From assembly GCF_037975245.1 (NCBI RefSeq), contig NC_092561.1, forward strand, positions 9,795,001-9,859,000: a stretch of DNA of 64,000 nt. Direction: 5' to 3'. The translations under genes and the position numbers were made by a program. Origin of the DNA: Apostichopus japonicus (taxonomy: Eukaryota > Echinodermata > Holothuroidea > Aspidochirotida > Stichopodidae). The notes beneath the pieces are model-generated. The model saw only the letters and a program-made list of their open reading frames with translations, made no database searches and was not told where the DNA came from. Below are positions 1-19,466 of this stretch, one piece after another (within the stretch, counting starts at the first letter, position 1; the number at the start of each line of letters is the position of its first letter).

Positions 1-245
1 ATATTGTTTAAACCATCGATATTAAATGAATACTGGGACTTTACATTAGTAATTACCGTTAAATAAGTCACAGAAATCGGCAGAAGAGGAACACGTCATC
101 AAATGTTTAACTCGGATAATCTCTTGAAAGACACAACTTACATCGTTTCACGAAAGATATACTCGTGAGAATTGAAAATGTTTATTGAATAGCCAGTCTA
201 TAGATATGTTCAAGTAATATACATAACTTATCATTGCATTTGCAG

Positions 246-2243
246 GAGCCGATGTAGTTAAGGATGACGGGATATATTCTCGATATTTTACGGAATTTAC
301 CGGCGTCGGTTATTACGGTATTAAAATTAATATTAATAACGACGATGGGACCGCCATCATTCTCAATAATGGAGATTTATTGTCGTTTTCTCGTGCTCTG
401 AGCTATGTAGAACCCGAAGAACTTTTAGAGGGGAACATTCCAAAGATTGGTAAGGCTCTTTGCAAAACCAAAAAAAAGCAATTGTAATTTAAAGAGACCG
501 ATAACACACACAAATATAATGTATGTATGTATTTTAGATCCTCCTGCAAGCAGGAACTCACGAAGAAGCCATGCATCATTGGCTTATGAAAGCCGCAAGC
601 TGACTGAAGTCAGTCTCTTAGATTCATATTCATAATGCTAGTTCATTGCGTTAATTGCGTTGGAGAATTTTGTAGAACCCAAAGAACTTTTAGAACGGAA
701 CATTCCAAAGATTGACAAGGCACTTTGCTAAACCTCGAAGCAGTTATAATTTGTATGTTTAATAACACAAACAAAAAATAATGCCAGTTTATTGCGTTAA
801 TGTTGGAGAATTTTGGCAACAACGTCAAATTACGCAGTATTGTAATATATTACATTCTCTATCTGATTTCTGCTTCTAAACGTGCACAAAGATATACCTG
901 GTTCTAAGTTTTAACTGACAATACAGCGTAACACACTAAACAGGTTGGGAATCATAGACGACACCTATTCTGCCTATTGTAATATCAACAGGTGACTCAA
1001 ATGTGTATCTACCTGGTATGCCGGTGCCAGAGACAAAAGGTGAAGTAGCCCCTCCATTTACCCGAGGGATCTCAGGCGGGTCTAGCAGGGTACCTGAAAC
1101 ACCAGCCGGTTGGGAGCCCGGTGATGACATCATTGCTCCCAGTAAGATAGTAGATCTACTGGTGACGTCATCCTCATACAATAACGGAACTGTCACTCTG
1201 GAATTTACGTCACCAGGAGACGATCTTGATCGAGGAAACGGTAGGCATTTTAATACATTGTATGTAGCAGGGTGGTCCTCAGGGATGTTAACAGCAATGT
1301 TGAAGTGGGTCGTCCATGAGAAAACACATAGTGTCACATATATAGTCCATTAAAGTAACACCATACTTGTAAACAATTTATGAAACAGAAACAATTAAAA
1401 GTTTATAGATTCATGTATCTCTCAGGGATTATATGTGTAATTTAATATAGATAGGCCGTGGGGGTCGAAAGGGTGACCAAAGAACTTTTGAAGAAATAGG
1501 GGTGGGGTTTGAAACCGAGAGTCCAATTGGATATCAGAAAATGTTCTTTCTGATTTCGAAAATACTCCTTTTGTTTTCTTCTAGATATGTTTACTTTTTA
1601 TACTAAAATTTTCACTTGACTTTTCAAATACAAAATATCGACTTTCTATATATATAGATTTTGATTATTTATAATTGAATATTGACTACAATATCATAAA
1701 GTTTCGACATATCCCTCGTCCCCTCGCCCAAATCCAACCCATACTCTCTGATAAAATGTTATTCTAATGGTACATAGGTTATAACATTAGCCTACTATAT
1801 CATTACTTATATACGTTTCCATAATTTCAGCTTCATTCTATAGCATCCGAGTTTCTACATCGCTGACTGAGCTTCGGACTAATTACGGTTCAGCCACTGA
1901 AGTCAACGAGACCGATATACTGATCGGTGACTTAAATACGCCAGGCAATTTTGGTGATCGAGAAATCTTCGTAATACAGGTAGCAGTTCCACGAAATGAA
2001 AATGTTGTATCATATGTATTTGCGATGCACGCTGTGGACGAGGAAGGTAATTCCGGTGGGATGTCCAATGTTGTTCAAGCAACATTACGAAAGTATATAC
2101 CTACTCCACCAGAATCAAGAAATTTAGCTTTGTACATTGCAATGGGTGTGCTTGGGGTGATTGTCATTTTGATGGTATGTTTGGTAGGGGGAGTCGTTTT
2201 AGTGAGGCGTCTCGCCAAAGGTGATCAATCGGTTGTGGTGTGA
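246..2243 (+). CDS. CLCA-type calcium-activated chloride channel regulator, 3' end (last three coding exons)
   Basis: Exons 246-449, 992-1240 and 1831-2243 join in frame (each junction splits a codon after its first base) and end at TGA 2241-2243. The upstream part of the gene lies outside the window. Exon 1 reads GADVVKDDGIYSRYF, a CLCA signature. Exon 2 ends in a fibronectin-III-like stretch (IIAPSKIVDLLV, then FTSPGDDLDRG). Exon 3 continues that domain (FYSIRVSTSL, FAMHAVDEEGNSGG), followed by one hydrophobic segment (LALYIAMGVLGVIVILMVCL) and a short basic cytoplasmic tail. CLCA proteins are secreted or membrane-anchored metalloprotease-like proteins that modulate calcium-activated chloride currents. 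The C-terminal membrane anchor suggests a type I membrane form like CLCA2. The donor after 1240 (GTAGGC) is weak, but the phase fits. Family call is firm; the orthologue is not determined. Confidence 0.9.
521..635 (-). mobile_element. 5'-truncated SINE (family shared with 13113 and 50539)
   Basis: This piece contains the 3' body of the SINE seen complete elsewhere in the window, including the small hairpins CCTGCAAGCAGG and TGACTGAAGTCA, and a short GTAT-repeat tail at its left edge. The tRNA-like head is missing. It lies in a CLCA intron. Confidence 0.65.
672..745 (+). pseudogene. Vestigial tandem copy of the 3' end of the CLCA exon, splice donor lost
   Basis: This stretch repeats about 66 bases around the end of the CLCA exon at 401-466 (TAGAACCC.AAGAACTTTTAGA, then GGAACATTCCAAAGATTG). 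At the boundary the working donor GGTAAGG has become GACAAGG, so it cannot splice like the parent. It sits in the intron downstream of the parent exon, with a SINE fragment between the two. Confidence 0.65.
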
Positions 2244-2419
2244 AATTCTTATAGAATTGTGGAAAACCTACGTAAATCCGTGAGAGGACACCTTTAAATC
2301 AAGAGACAGGTTAAAAAGAGAAAAAGGTGTAACGAAAGAGGCGGATGGGGATCGAGTAACCTCAATTCCAAAGTTCGCTGTAATACCACCTACTTTTTAT
2401 TTGTAAATGTTTAACATCC

Positions 2420-2425
2420 AATAAA
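2420..2425 (+). promoter_or_regulatory. Candidate polyadenylation signal of the CLCA gene
   Basis: An AATAAA hexamer lies about 180 bases after the CLCA stop codon, a normal 3' UTR distance. Cleavage site not verified. Confidence 0.5.
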
Positions 2426-3074
2426 ATTACCTCTAAAAACGTCAGGGAATAACTAATTATTGAATGTAAAGCACCGAAAGGTTCGATTGATGATGAATTC
2501 AAATGTAATAAAACAATGATTTTGTCTACGGTTTTATATGATTTAGTCGCACTTTGTTTAAAGTAAAGATAGAAGAATATGACTCATACAGATCTGTTCA
2601 GACTCACCGTCGTTATTCTTTTATGTGTAGAAATGGTTCAGCTAATCAAATATTTCAGTACCCAGAGGTATAGAGAGAAAGAAAGGGTTTATGTCTGAAG
2701 TTTTCTAGTTGTAAACCTATCAGATGTAAGAAAGTGTGACTGTTTTGTCTACGGAGTTACATTATTAAGGAGCATTGTTAAAAAGTAAAAACTGTATTCT
2801 ACTGTATAACTCATTCAGCCTAGTTAACTTTTCGACAAGCATATATCAGGTTTTTATCCCTTTTTGTATCACTTATTCAACAATTAAACGGAAGGACGGA
2901 TATATAATACCATATTGTCTCACTTTTCATTAGTCATATCGGTTTAATTGTATCATTGCACAATAATTATACAAATATTTAGCATGGAATAGTGGCGGAT
3001 CCACCAGTGTATTTTTTGGGGCTTATGCTTCTCTCATGAAGGAGATAGAACATACCTGTCCCATTCCGCGAATC

Positions 3075-3855
3075 CATGATTTTAAAAATAGGGGATGACC
3101 GTGGGTCGTTAAATCAGACTCTCATGTACGGGATGTCTAGGGGTCATCTCACAGAAAAACCCTTTAAGACGTGACATGGTGATTTCTGAGGCAGTATTAC
3201 CTTTAATGTTCGTGTGAGGGGGTTAATTTAATAAAAAAGAGAGGGAGGATCTACTCCCTAGCACCCCGGGATCCGCGCACGTGTAAGACAACTTCAGCGC
3301 TAACCGCATATTGTCGATCTTTGCGTTTTACGATCGCATATATTTCCTTATGTGCATTACTTTGCAATATTCTGTAAAATACTCGTACTTCAAATCCATT
3401 TTCACGCTTGGTCCGAAAATGAAATATTTATAATATATTATATCCCTGGTTTGTTTACACTTCCTTGATATCATTTAAATGTTCAGTGTCCGACATGAAA
3501 AGTGCAGTTACTATAAAGAAACTACAGTCTAATATTACATGATTGTTAACAGTTACGCATAACCTTACATCTGCCGATGAGACCAGGGGCTGATCCAAGA
3601 GTTTTAAAATGGAAAGGGTGACCCTGGGGTCGTTTAGGCAGACTCCCATGTAGGGGTGTGTAGGGGTCGTCCCTGTGAAGAAAAAAAGAACGTAAAATGG
3701 TGCATTCTGAGACTTATTTAGGTTACAATTTAAAAGGAGGGGTTCAGCCCTGTGGTCGTTGAAGCAGACTTTCATGTAGAGAGGTGTGCCCCCTCCCCAG
3801 AAAAAGAATAGACCTGGAACGGGGTATTCCGAGGCACATTTAGACTATAAATTAG
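3075..3855. repeat. Three degenerate copies of a repeat of about 130 bp
   Basis: Each copy runs from a TTTTAAAA-like start through GGTCGTT, a CAGACT.TCATGTA core, a G- or C-rich patch with AGAAAAA, then a GAGGCA/GAGACTTA element. The second and third are adjacent; the first is separated by about 380 bases. It may be an internal satellite of an unrecognised transposon. Confidence 0.45.
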
Positions 3856-5073
3856 GTGTTTAATAAGGTTCTACAATGACGGTTGTAAACTAATAAATAA
3901 TATTAAGTCTTGTGCTGCCCGCACCTCTGCATTCGCGCCTGGAGACATTCGACATTCTAAAACTCCTTCTTTATACCATATAACGCATCAAATGTTCCCA
4001 CTTCAACTTTAGCCCTTCTAAGTGCATGGATACACTATTTAGCCTTTGCTAGCGGATACACCATTGCCTTAACGTCACATGATAAATACGTCATGCATAC
4101 ATTTGAATTCAATGTAACAAACAAAGCTGCATGCTGTCCATAACGTGTTGTTCCTCGATTAAGGAAAAAAGGGAAGAAAGGTATTGAGTTTTTCTATATC
4201 TTTGAGACAACCATCAAGTTAGGAAGACAAAATTACACTTGTCTGGAAGACCAGCCAGAGGTTTACTTCACAATATAAATTCGAAGAAAGTTTGCAATTA
4301 TTATATTATATTATATCATGGTATTTTGTTATATATTAAAAGAAAGAACGGAAGATGTACACATTCATTTGTCAGCCAAATATAAAGAGTTCAGTTGAAA
4401 CTTCCCTTTCGAATCATCTGTTAAGGTTAAAAGTCATCCTTAGAGCGTTTGTTAGAAATCAATTAGAGGCGCTCATGATTGAGTTTCAAAAAAAGATTCC
4501 TACAACCACTCTCATAGCATTCGACCACAATCAGACGTTTTATTTTGGTAGTAAAAAGAATTAGTGGGTCCAAACATTCCTTTTTTTGGGTGGGGGGGGG
4601 GAATTAACAATTTCATCATGCCCACATTTGGGACCAACATTGGTGACGTAAAACACTTCCCTGTAGGTTACATCTAACCCATACATAGATGACAATGAAG
4701 AAAATAAAGAGAGAGAATTGTTTTTATATGGTTGACAACGAGATCTTCAAAGGAGGAACAAGCCCAGGCCTGCATCTGATAATGAAAGTAGATCTACTTA
4801 TACCATGGCAGTATTGGACCCACCGTCAGTTGCACCTGGACCCACCTTGGACCCACTGCAGTATGCGTATAGAGCTGAGCAAGGGGCACTGTGTCGTGCC
4901 GATGGACCAATATGATACTTGTGTCATATTATATAAGCAACCTATGAATCTTCTCTAGGAAAACTGGTTCACAGCCAACTCTTGGTTGTGGAATTTCATA
5001 ATATCATAGGCCGTTTAATCTCGCGGGGTTTGAAGAAGGATACAAGTAGAATGTCGACATTATACAACTTCTT

Positions 5074-12065
<6,992 letters not shown>

Positions 12066-12150
12066 GCTAGGAATCAACGGTATATGTCATGGGAGAACCA
12101 ACTTCTTCACTCCTTACGTTCTCATTCAAGTATACTGATTCCGATTCCGT

Positions 12151-12200
12151 TTTTTAGTAGTAGTAGTAGTAGTAGTGAATAGTAGTAGTAGTAGCAATAG
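12151..12200. repeat. Short (TAG)n trinucleotide repeat
   Basis: Two runs of TAG/AGT repeats separated by a few bases, just upstream of the SLC16-like start codon. Nothing else recognised nearby. Confidence 0.8.
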
Positions 12201-13112
12201 TAGAAAAGTCACCAAAGATAATACCTGCAAACGAATACTAAAAATAAATGATTTCGCTGTTATGCCCAGCCCGCTCTTGCACATCGAGACTGTAACCATG
12301 TGATCATCATGATTTTACGTCAGCCTTAGTATCCCCAGTAAAAAATACATACGAGGCGAGGCGAGGCGTATAGTTATGTTGTTGTTAAGTATACTTGTGG
12401 CTTATGATACGCATACCGACATATAGCACATGTATACGGCGAGATGTGTACACAAACGCTGCCCATGACATTGTGCTGGTATACACCTATCAATCCGGAA
12501 TCAATTAGGAAAAGTGCCTAAAAAAGCAGGAAAAGTACATCTTTTTTGTTATGTTTTCAATCATAAACTGATTTGTTGTGGCTTGCATGTTAAAGAATAT
12601 TAATGCACATACATGTGTTGCAACAATTGGATCAATTGAGGCAATTTAAGACCCCTTAAGGCCTCCCAGTAAATTGAGTAAAGAGGAACTTACAAGTGAC
12701 GAAAAGTTCAGGCTCTCATAGCAAAAGTTCTACAAGGTCATGCTAAGAAAAATTGATAGTGCCATGAATGACCAACTTGTCATCTATCCAGTGATGGGTA
12801 CCGTTTAGTTAGTGAGAACTTCTATATATAATTATAGACCACAATACGTTGATGGTTTAGTGTGTAAGCCATAAAGGGTTTTCAATAGGCATATGCTACC
12901 TTATAAATTTACCAATATAAATCGCATATGTACCCGCATTCATTCGATAATTTATATTAAACTCGATGCTCGTTTCAACGAGATCTCTACACTGAAGAAT
13001 CTAGTGAATCCTGTCCATATCAATAGCTGACCGACTATACTGCTAAATCTGAACCCTAAGGCAAAGCCAGACCAGCACCTGACAATGGTTACAAACCTGC
13101 CGATCACTGTCT

Positions 13113-13350
13113 GCTAATGTATGTATGTTAGATTCTCCTGCAAGCAGGAACTCGCGAAGAAGCCTCATTGGCTTATCAAAGCCGCAAGCTGACCGAAGTC
13201 AGTCTCTTACATTCATATTTTAACGCCCATCATTAAATTGTTTATTGTCAACAACTCTATAACTGGACGACATTCATTAATCTTGGAGTGACTCGAACTG
13301 GAGAACTTATGATTGAAAGGCACCGGCGTTAACCACTGAGCTAGCACTCC
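13113..13350 (-). mobile_element. tRNA-derived SINE, copy-A-specific insertion
   Basis: Read on the minus strand, the head begins GGAGTGCTAGCTCAGTGGTT (A-box-like) and carries a B-box-like GTTCGAGTC, the layout of a tRNA promoter. A body with two small hairpins and a TACA-repeat tail follows. Copy B lacks it: there CACTGTCT runs almost directly into ATCGTCCGGG (about 42066-42080). The same family occurs at 50539 and, truncated, at 521. Confidence 0.85.
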
Positions 13351-13384
13351 ATCGTCCGGGAGGATCAGCTGGTCTAAACCTGAA

Positions 13385-15440
13385 CAAGTGGGTGTCCTTT
13401 AAAAATGCTTTGCTCCAAGAGAAAAAAGTGACCATTGTGAAAGACCCTATTGACACCTTTACACAAAAAACAATAGTTGATTACTCAATGCCTGTCCAAA
13501 GCAACTACAGAAATCTGAAAGACCGCCGGGTCCTTATCTTCCTTGACAAATTGTTGAAGTACCTGATGAAATGTCAGGTACATGTTAAATGTAGTGTATT
13601 TGAACTTACAGAAAAGGTCCTACAATCAGCATTGTTAGTTGAAACAAAGATTCTGCTTGCATTAGTTGCAAGTCAAAATCACTGTTGCCGACAATACTAA
13701 CAAGTACATCAAAGTTTTATACATCAAGCCTACCAAGAACAATGTTAACATAATATTTTGAGCAGGTGTAGCGGTCAGTAATGAAATTCGTAAAGTCATC
13801 TTCAACTGTGGTAATCGCCTCAACATTGGGCTTTTATTTTGCGTAATCTATGATCTTTTTCTTCGTGAAACGCTGTCACGTCTATCAAAGGTCAATGTCC
13901 AACACCGTCCCCAATCCCTCAAGCGGCAAGTGTAGTGGAAAACATGAAAGTGTGAATCGCCTGGCACCAAGTTTTGTATTAATTGTAACAAAAAATGGCT
14001 AATTACCCAAAACAGTGAGTCTAATGCTGCCATTACTTTGTCATGCCAGAGCTACATTGAGCAACAGCAAAAATAAAAAATACGCACGACAAACCAATTT
14101 TACTGCAATTTAAACGAATGAGGTCCAAATAGGTTCATGGTGACAATTTGCTTCATTCATTTTCTCATCTGGAATTAACAGTCGCTGTGTAACTAACATG
14201 ATAATGATATTGAATTTTCTCTAGAAGACAACATTGACATAACTCTATTTACTGAAACCTGGTTATCTCCCACTATGTCGTTAATAACATTAAAGTGAAT
14301 GGTTTCAACCTTCATCACATTTACCATACCCTATAAGTTTGTCCATGTGAAAAAGTATACGTCGTTCAAGTACAATGAGAGGTTATAAAAAATTGAGTTT
14401 TTTCCGGAAACTGGTGGGTATTCTAAAGGTCATTATCCATACCAAGTAATGTAAATGAGTTAACTAATCTTCTCGAGTACTTGGTTGTTCTTTCTGCAGG
14501 GGATCTAATTATGTTATCCATCTAAGTATGAATGCTGATATCATAACATTTAATAATATACTTAGCATCTTTAATCATCGACAACTAATAAATGTTTCCA
14601 CTCAAGTCAAGGGTCATACGTTGGATGTACTTTATTGTAAATGTTGAATGTCATAAACAGTTAAACATAGATGTTCTTATTTTATCTACTAAGTATTCAT
14701 TACCCTATAACCTTTGACTTGCTTCGTAAAATACCACGGATTGAATTCACCACGTTCCCATTTACAACGGTCTAGCATATCGACTAATCTGTGTCAACTC
14801 TGACATTCAAAGTTCTCTCGGTCATATGCCCACTGCTAACATTTTCGATGAAATGTTTAAACTCATTTTATACAAACATGCAACACTCGTATTAACTAAC
14901 AACAGTAAAGGCTGCCACTGAAGCTCGTTGGTTGGATAATTATTACTAAAGTCTGCGAACGGATTATACCTGCCTTTGACACGGTTCTATTGATTCCCAT
15001 ACGTCGTTATGAAACTGGTCTCACATGTGGTCCTGCTCTGAAGTGGTTTATGTATGTCATTACTGATCGCAGCCATAGAGTGTGTATATATTCTAATGAA
15101 ATTAATGTAGGATTTGGTGTGCCACATATTATGTGCTAGTACCTGTGTTATTCAATATATATCTGAGATTTTTCAACTCTATGGTACATAACACGATAAT
15201 TAAAGTGGCAGGGTTTGTTGGTGACCATCCGATTTACGAACCTTTTCCTTGTCAAAGTCAATTATCTGTCCTAACTACTGATATTTTGTCCTGATTACAT
15301 GTTGTCCAGTGTTGAATGTCCCACTTCTTACTTTAACTAAAACCAGATAAAATCGAAATTATGTTACTTATTAATAAGTAATAATATGTCACCAGAACAG
15401 AACTGGCATTGTTCAATAATAATAATAATAATAATAATTA
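13385..15440 (+). mobile_element. Decayed non-LTR retrotransposon (LINE), copy A
   Basis: Fragments in three frames keep LINE order. At 14215-14290 an endonuclease motif reads NIDITLFTETWLS. At about 14600 QLINVSTQVKGHTLDVL resembles the endonuclease C-terminus. At 15000-15150 ALKWFMYVITDRSHRV followed by FGVPH resembles the reverse-transcriptase core. Stops and frameshifts interrupt all of it, so no product is expected. An AAT-repeat at about 15417-15438 may be its 3' tail. The 13392-13700 reading frame upstream is unassigned and may be part of the element. Confidence 0.7.
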
Positions 15441-15458
15441 CAGTGGAATTTCTTTCCG

Positions 15459-15682
15459 GTTTCGAACCTTTTTACACACAATCAGTGTCCATAGCCTAGT
15501 TGGTTTGAGTTCCGCATATGAAGCGCGAGGCCCGGGTTTGAATCCCGGTGGAGGCTGGAGTTTTTTGTCACTGATCTGGATTTTCCAACTCTTCACAATT
15601 TCAAATATATGTATATATATTTATATGCGGAACCTCAGCCAACTAGACTATGGAAGCTGATTGTGTGTCCAGAGGTTCGAAA
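15459..15682. mobile_element. Head-to-head SINE-like pair forming an inverted repeat of about 60 bp
   Basis: The left arm (15460-15520) contains CCATAGCCTAGTTGG, an A-box-like motif, followed by a B-box-like GGGTTTGAATCCC at about 15532-15545. The right arm (15621-15682) is its reverse complement with a few mismatches (the arms share CACACAATCAG and TTCCGCATAT). It reads either as two tRNA-derived SINEs in opposite orientation, the right one truncated, or as a small terminal-inverted-repeat element. Copy B lacks the surrounding 1.3 kb. Confidence 0.6.
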
Positions 15683-15814
15683 TCTATAAAGAAGGTCGTA
15701 GTTCAACTGTAGGCATTGATATAATATATATTTATTAGTTGGCCATTGTCGTTTATTTCCGTTTCATTTTACTATATATGTATATATATATATCTATATA
15801 CATTTTTCTATAAC

Positions 15815-16190
15815 TTCATTGCTATATATTCTTTGCTATAAAGTCATTGTGGTACACTCCTTGCAATATCTTACTAGTTATATATACCTTAATGCTATAC
15901 GTTCATACTTACATACTTTAATTGCTATAATGTCAATGAGATCTTATACCGTCAATACTTGAAAGTCATTGTTTTCCATTCATTGCTATACACTCATTGT
16001 GGTACATGTATTGCTATAAAGTTGGTAATGCTCAAAGAAAGGTTTTGACCTATTTACTTTAATTGTTATCTTCATCGTCATTTACTGCTATATATGTCAT
16101 TGATAAAGTTAAGATATTGCTATAGGTTAAACTGCTATAGATATACTTTGATAGGTAAACATCTTATACTTTCATTGCTACTTATTCATG
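15815..16190. repeat. Degenerate TTGCTATA/AAGTCATTG minisatellite, copy A
   Basis: Units of roughly 18-25 bases built on CATTGCTATA and AAAGTCATTG recur many times with heavy divergence. The same tract in copy B (about 43245-43422 and 47540-47720) is split by the 4.1-kb transposon. Confidence 0.7.
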
Positions 16191-16264
16191 TAGTCAAAAT
16201 GGTCAGGTTTGACTGATATTAATTATATTGGTCAAAGGAAAACACATAACACAACATGAAACAA

Positions 16265-19200
16265 CTAAGTCTCTGTAGTGTTACCGCCGATCAGATTCGC
16301 AGCGTCGTAAGTCGATTCGTCGTATAAAACACCTGAAAAATATGAAAATGAAAAGGATTGATATTATCGGTTAAAGATGTTAAACTTAACAGTCATTTCC
16401 CGCTGCAAGTGATATTGTCATTCTTCGGCAAAGATTTCCGAGTGTTTGTTTAACATTTACTGCACTAACTGGGCTGGGCAATGGGGATTGGGAAGGGGAA
16501 GGGGAAGGAAAGGGTTTTGCTGAAGTACGCGCATATAAGTCTTATATCTTACTAACTTAGTTATAATTTCCCATAAACCTTTAGTTTTGGTGGTTCAAGG
16601 TCAAGCAAGTTGATCAATGTTGACTATTTATTGAATATTATGACCAACGTTGGGCATCCTGCTATTGGGATACATATTCCTTATTCCAATCAGAGAGAAT
16701 TTATTACTTGTCTTATGTCTAAACCCAAAGCATTATGACAATTTATTTTTACCTTCTTCCGTAAATGATCCAATAACTTATATTAAGATTTCACTTGATG
16801 AAAACAGTCGTGATAGAGATGAATATGATTATAAATAAAGGTAATGAGATGATAACGGCGGAAATGTACTGGTACTGATGATAGGGGATGGTGATGGTTG
16901 TGATGATGGTGGTTGTTGTGGTGGTGGTTGTGATGGTAGTGGATGTGATGACGGTGGTTGTGATGGTGGTGGTTGTGATGGTGGTCGTTGTGGTTGTGGT
17001 TGTGATGGTGGTGGTTGTTGGGTGGTGGTTGTGGTGGTGGTGGTTGTGGTGGTGGTGGTCGTTGTGGTTGTGATGGTGGTGGTTGTTGGGTGGTGGTTGT
17101 GATGGTGGTGGTTGTGATGGTGACGGTTGTAATGGCACTGTTATTCAATACGTTGTGCACAGATACCTGCAATACATGCTGTCATGAAACATGCGATAGA
17201 ACCAGCAATCAACGCCCGCAATGCGACCGACGCGAGGTCACCTCTTCTCTCTGGCGCCATTGGTGTAAGCCCGCCCAACTGAATACCGATGGAGCTAAAG
17301 TTTGAAAATCCACACAAGGCGTAAGTGGCAATTATTTCAGATCGAATCTAAGAGAAAACACGACGCAAAAAAACCCGATCAATCTTGCATAATCATCCGT
17401 CTTTCCATGCATCCATCTTAACGTTAACTTTAAAATTTGTATGGAACATGTGTTTATCTTCATTAGACTACAATTCGTTTAAATTTAAAGATTATTCCAG
17501 TTGATTTTCCATTTATAATAACTAGAGCTTTTTGTTTAGTCACAAAGCAAAATCCTTCCTTCCAATCATTCATTTTGTTTACTTTGGACCAACTGCAGCA
17601 TGTTCGTAACAAATATATATGGGCTTAAACACACTTTCCATAAATCCTTTCAGAAGGTTTTCCTTTTCTTGAAATATTCACGATAATTATTAACCACGGA
17701 GCGGGAAGTGAAATAGAAATATATCAATGCCTGATACCGTGTTGACCAAATTTTCACTCAGATACAGTACCAGTGACTCTCCTCGTGTAACTTTTAATCA
17801 ATAACAGGACTGCATGCCAGCAAAATCCCAAGTTACCATAGTAACATAGCTCAAATTAAGCGCAGTGATTAAATGACCCGGAATTCAAGTTGCCTTTTTA
17901 ATTTTCACTCCACAGGTCCCAGCTAAGCAGAATCAGTCCTTGCAGTAAAAATCGTATATATCAAAATGCACTTCTTAGTTGTGTTAAAAACGAAGTAACA
18001 CTTGTACCTTTTAATGCACTTTTTAATTGTGTTAAACAGAAATGACAAAATCAAATAAAACTGTTAGCAAACGCCTATTAACCAAAGAGCCTGTGTAGGA
18101 GAATGTGTAAAAGTAAGTTGGCCTGACGTTTCGATCCTAGCAGGTCTTCTTCAGCAACAGTAACATAAGTGACAAAACACGCACTGAATCAAGACAGTTT
18201 GATGAGCAGAGTGAACACAAAGAGATAGCGGAATGAGTAAAAATAAAACAGAAATGAAAATGGAACCTCAAGCATACAAATACAGAGTAGATAAGGTGGA
18301 TCACCCGAAGGAGCATCATGTTATAAGGGCATCAACTGATATTGGTCCTATATTTTAGAAATGACATTATACTAACTGCAAAACCAGAATTGATTTAAGG
18401 CGATTTCGATCATTTCGTTATGGTAATACAGTTATTTTCAAACTCAATAGTTTAACACAGAAGGTGAAATATAGACAAATATTGCGAAGAAATCTCAGCT
18501 GCGTCGGCCTGGTTACAATAAATCAGATATTACCTTACCGACATATAGTCTCCACTTTCATTTTGACGGTTTGTAATGTATTCCGCTAGTTTTCCATACG
18601 CAACGAATTCGTTCAGAAAAGTCTTATAGCCAAGTAATTCTGCAACGATACGGCAGTCCTTTACTTCAACACCCATGAGAAGTGCCAGGGGTACAAATAC
18701 GTATGAACAGATAAACTGTGAGGAAAGTAGAACATTTGAAAACATATTATTGTAGAAAAGAAAACAAGACGGAAATGTTTCTCATTATTGCAAAGGAAGT
18801 TCGAGGTAATAAACTGCACTGTGGTGAATTTTAAGAATCCAATATATTTTTGTTTTCGATTGGTGTATGACCGATATGAAGACGATGGTCGGTAATCGAT
18901 TGGCAATAGGTCGATAATCGTTCTCAAAATACTTCTATTTCACTGTTATCTTGTTCGAAGTAATGAGGATACATGGTGGCGTGGGGGGAGGTGAGGGTCT
19001 TCGCCTGTAATCTTAGTATGTAACTTCTTACATCAATCAATCAATCCATCAATCCATCAATCCATCCTACCATCAATCCATCCTACCATAAATCAATTAA
19101 TAAATCCATCAATCCATCAATCCATCAATTCATCAAACCATCAATCCATCAATCCATCCATCCATCCATCCATCAATCCCTCCATCCATCCATCAATCAA

Positions 19201-19431
19201 TCCATCAATCTATCAATCAATCCATCAATCCATCAATCCATCAATCCATCAATCCATCAATCCATCAATCCATCCATCCATCAATCCATCAATCCCTCCA
19301 TCCATCCATCAATCAATCAATCCATCAATCTATCAATCCATCCATCAATCAATCAATCAATCCATCAATCAATCAATCAATCCATCCATCCATCCATCCA
19401 TCCATCCAGCTATCCATCCATCCATCCATCC

Positions 19432-19466
<35 letters not shown>

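Larger units (their letters stand above)
2244..5073. other. Convergent intergenic region between CLCA and SLC16-like genes
   Basis: No coding exon recognised. The CLCA 3' UTR comes first. A degenerate repeat of about 130 bases with GGGTCGTT, CAGACT and CATGTA cores occurs at about 3075-3215, 3596-3730 and 3731-3855. The two genes converge here, so both 3' UTRs should end in this interval. Confidence 0.5.
12066..16264. other. Region between SLC16-like and SLC28 copy A: mostly decayed transposon sequence
   Basis: No host exon recognised. 12066-13110 holds no feature beyond a short TAG repeat. A SINE occupies 13113-13350, a decayed LINE about 13385-15440, an inverted SINE-like pair 15459-15682, and a degenerate TTGCTATA minisatellite about 15815-16190. 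The promoter of the SLC16-like gene should lie near 12070-12500; no core element stood out. Confidence 0.5.

Noticed and set aside
17138-17167. Alternative SLC28 C-terminus by reading through the exon 9 donor (AGICAQRIE then stop in [10 protein letters not shown] then stop in B)
   Set aside because: The donor GTATCT is present in both copies and a final exon with the right phase ([16 protein letters not shown]) is conserved in both, so splicing is the better model. A retained-intron isoform remains possible.
16783-17172. His/Pro/Thr-rich and Val-rich open frames
   Set aside because: They are translations of the TGG/TTG minisatellite in an SLC28 intron. Copy B has the array contracted, so no frame is conserved.
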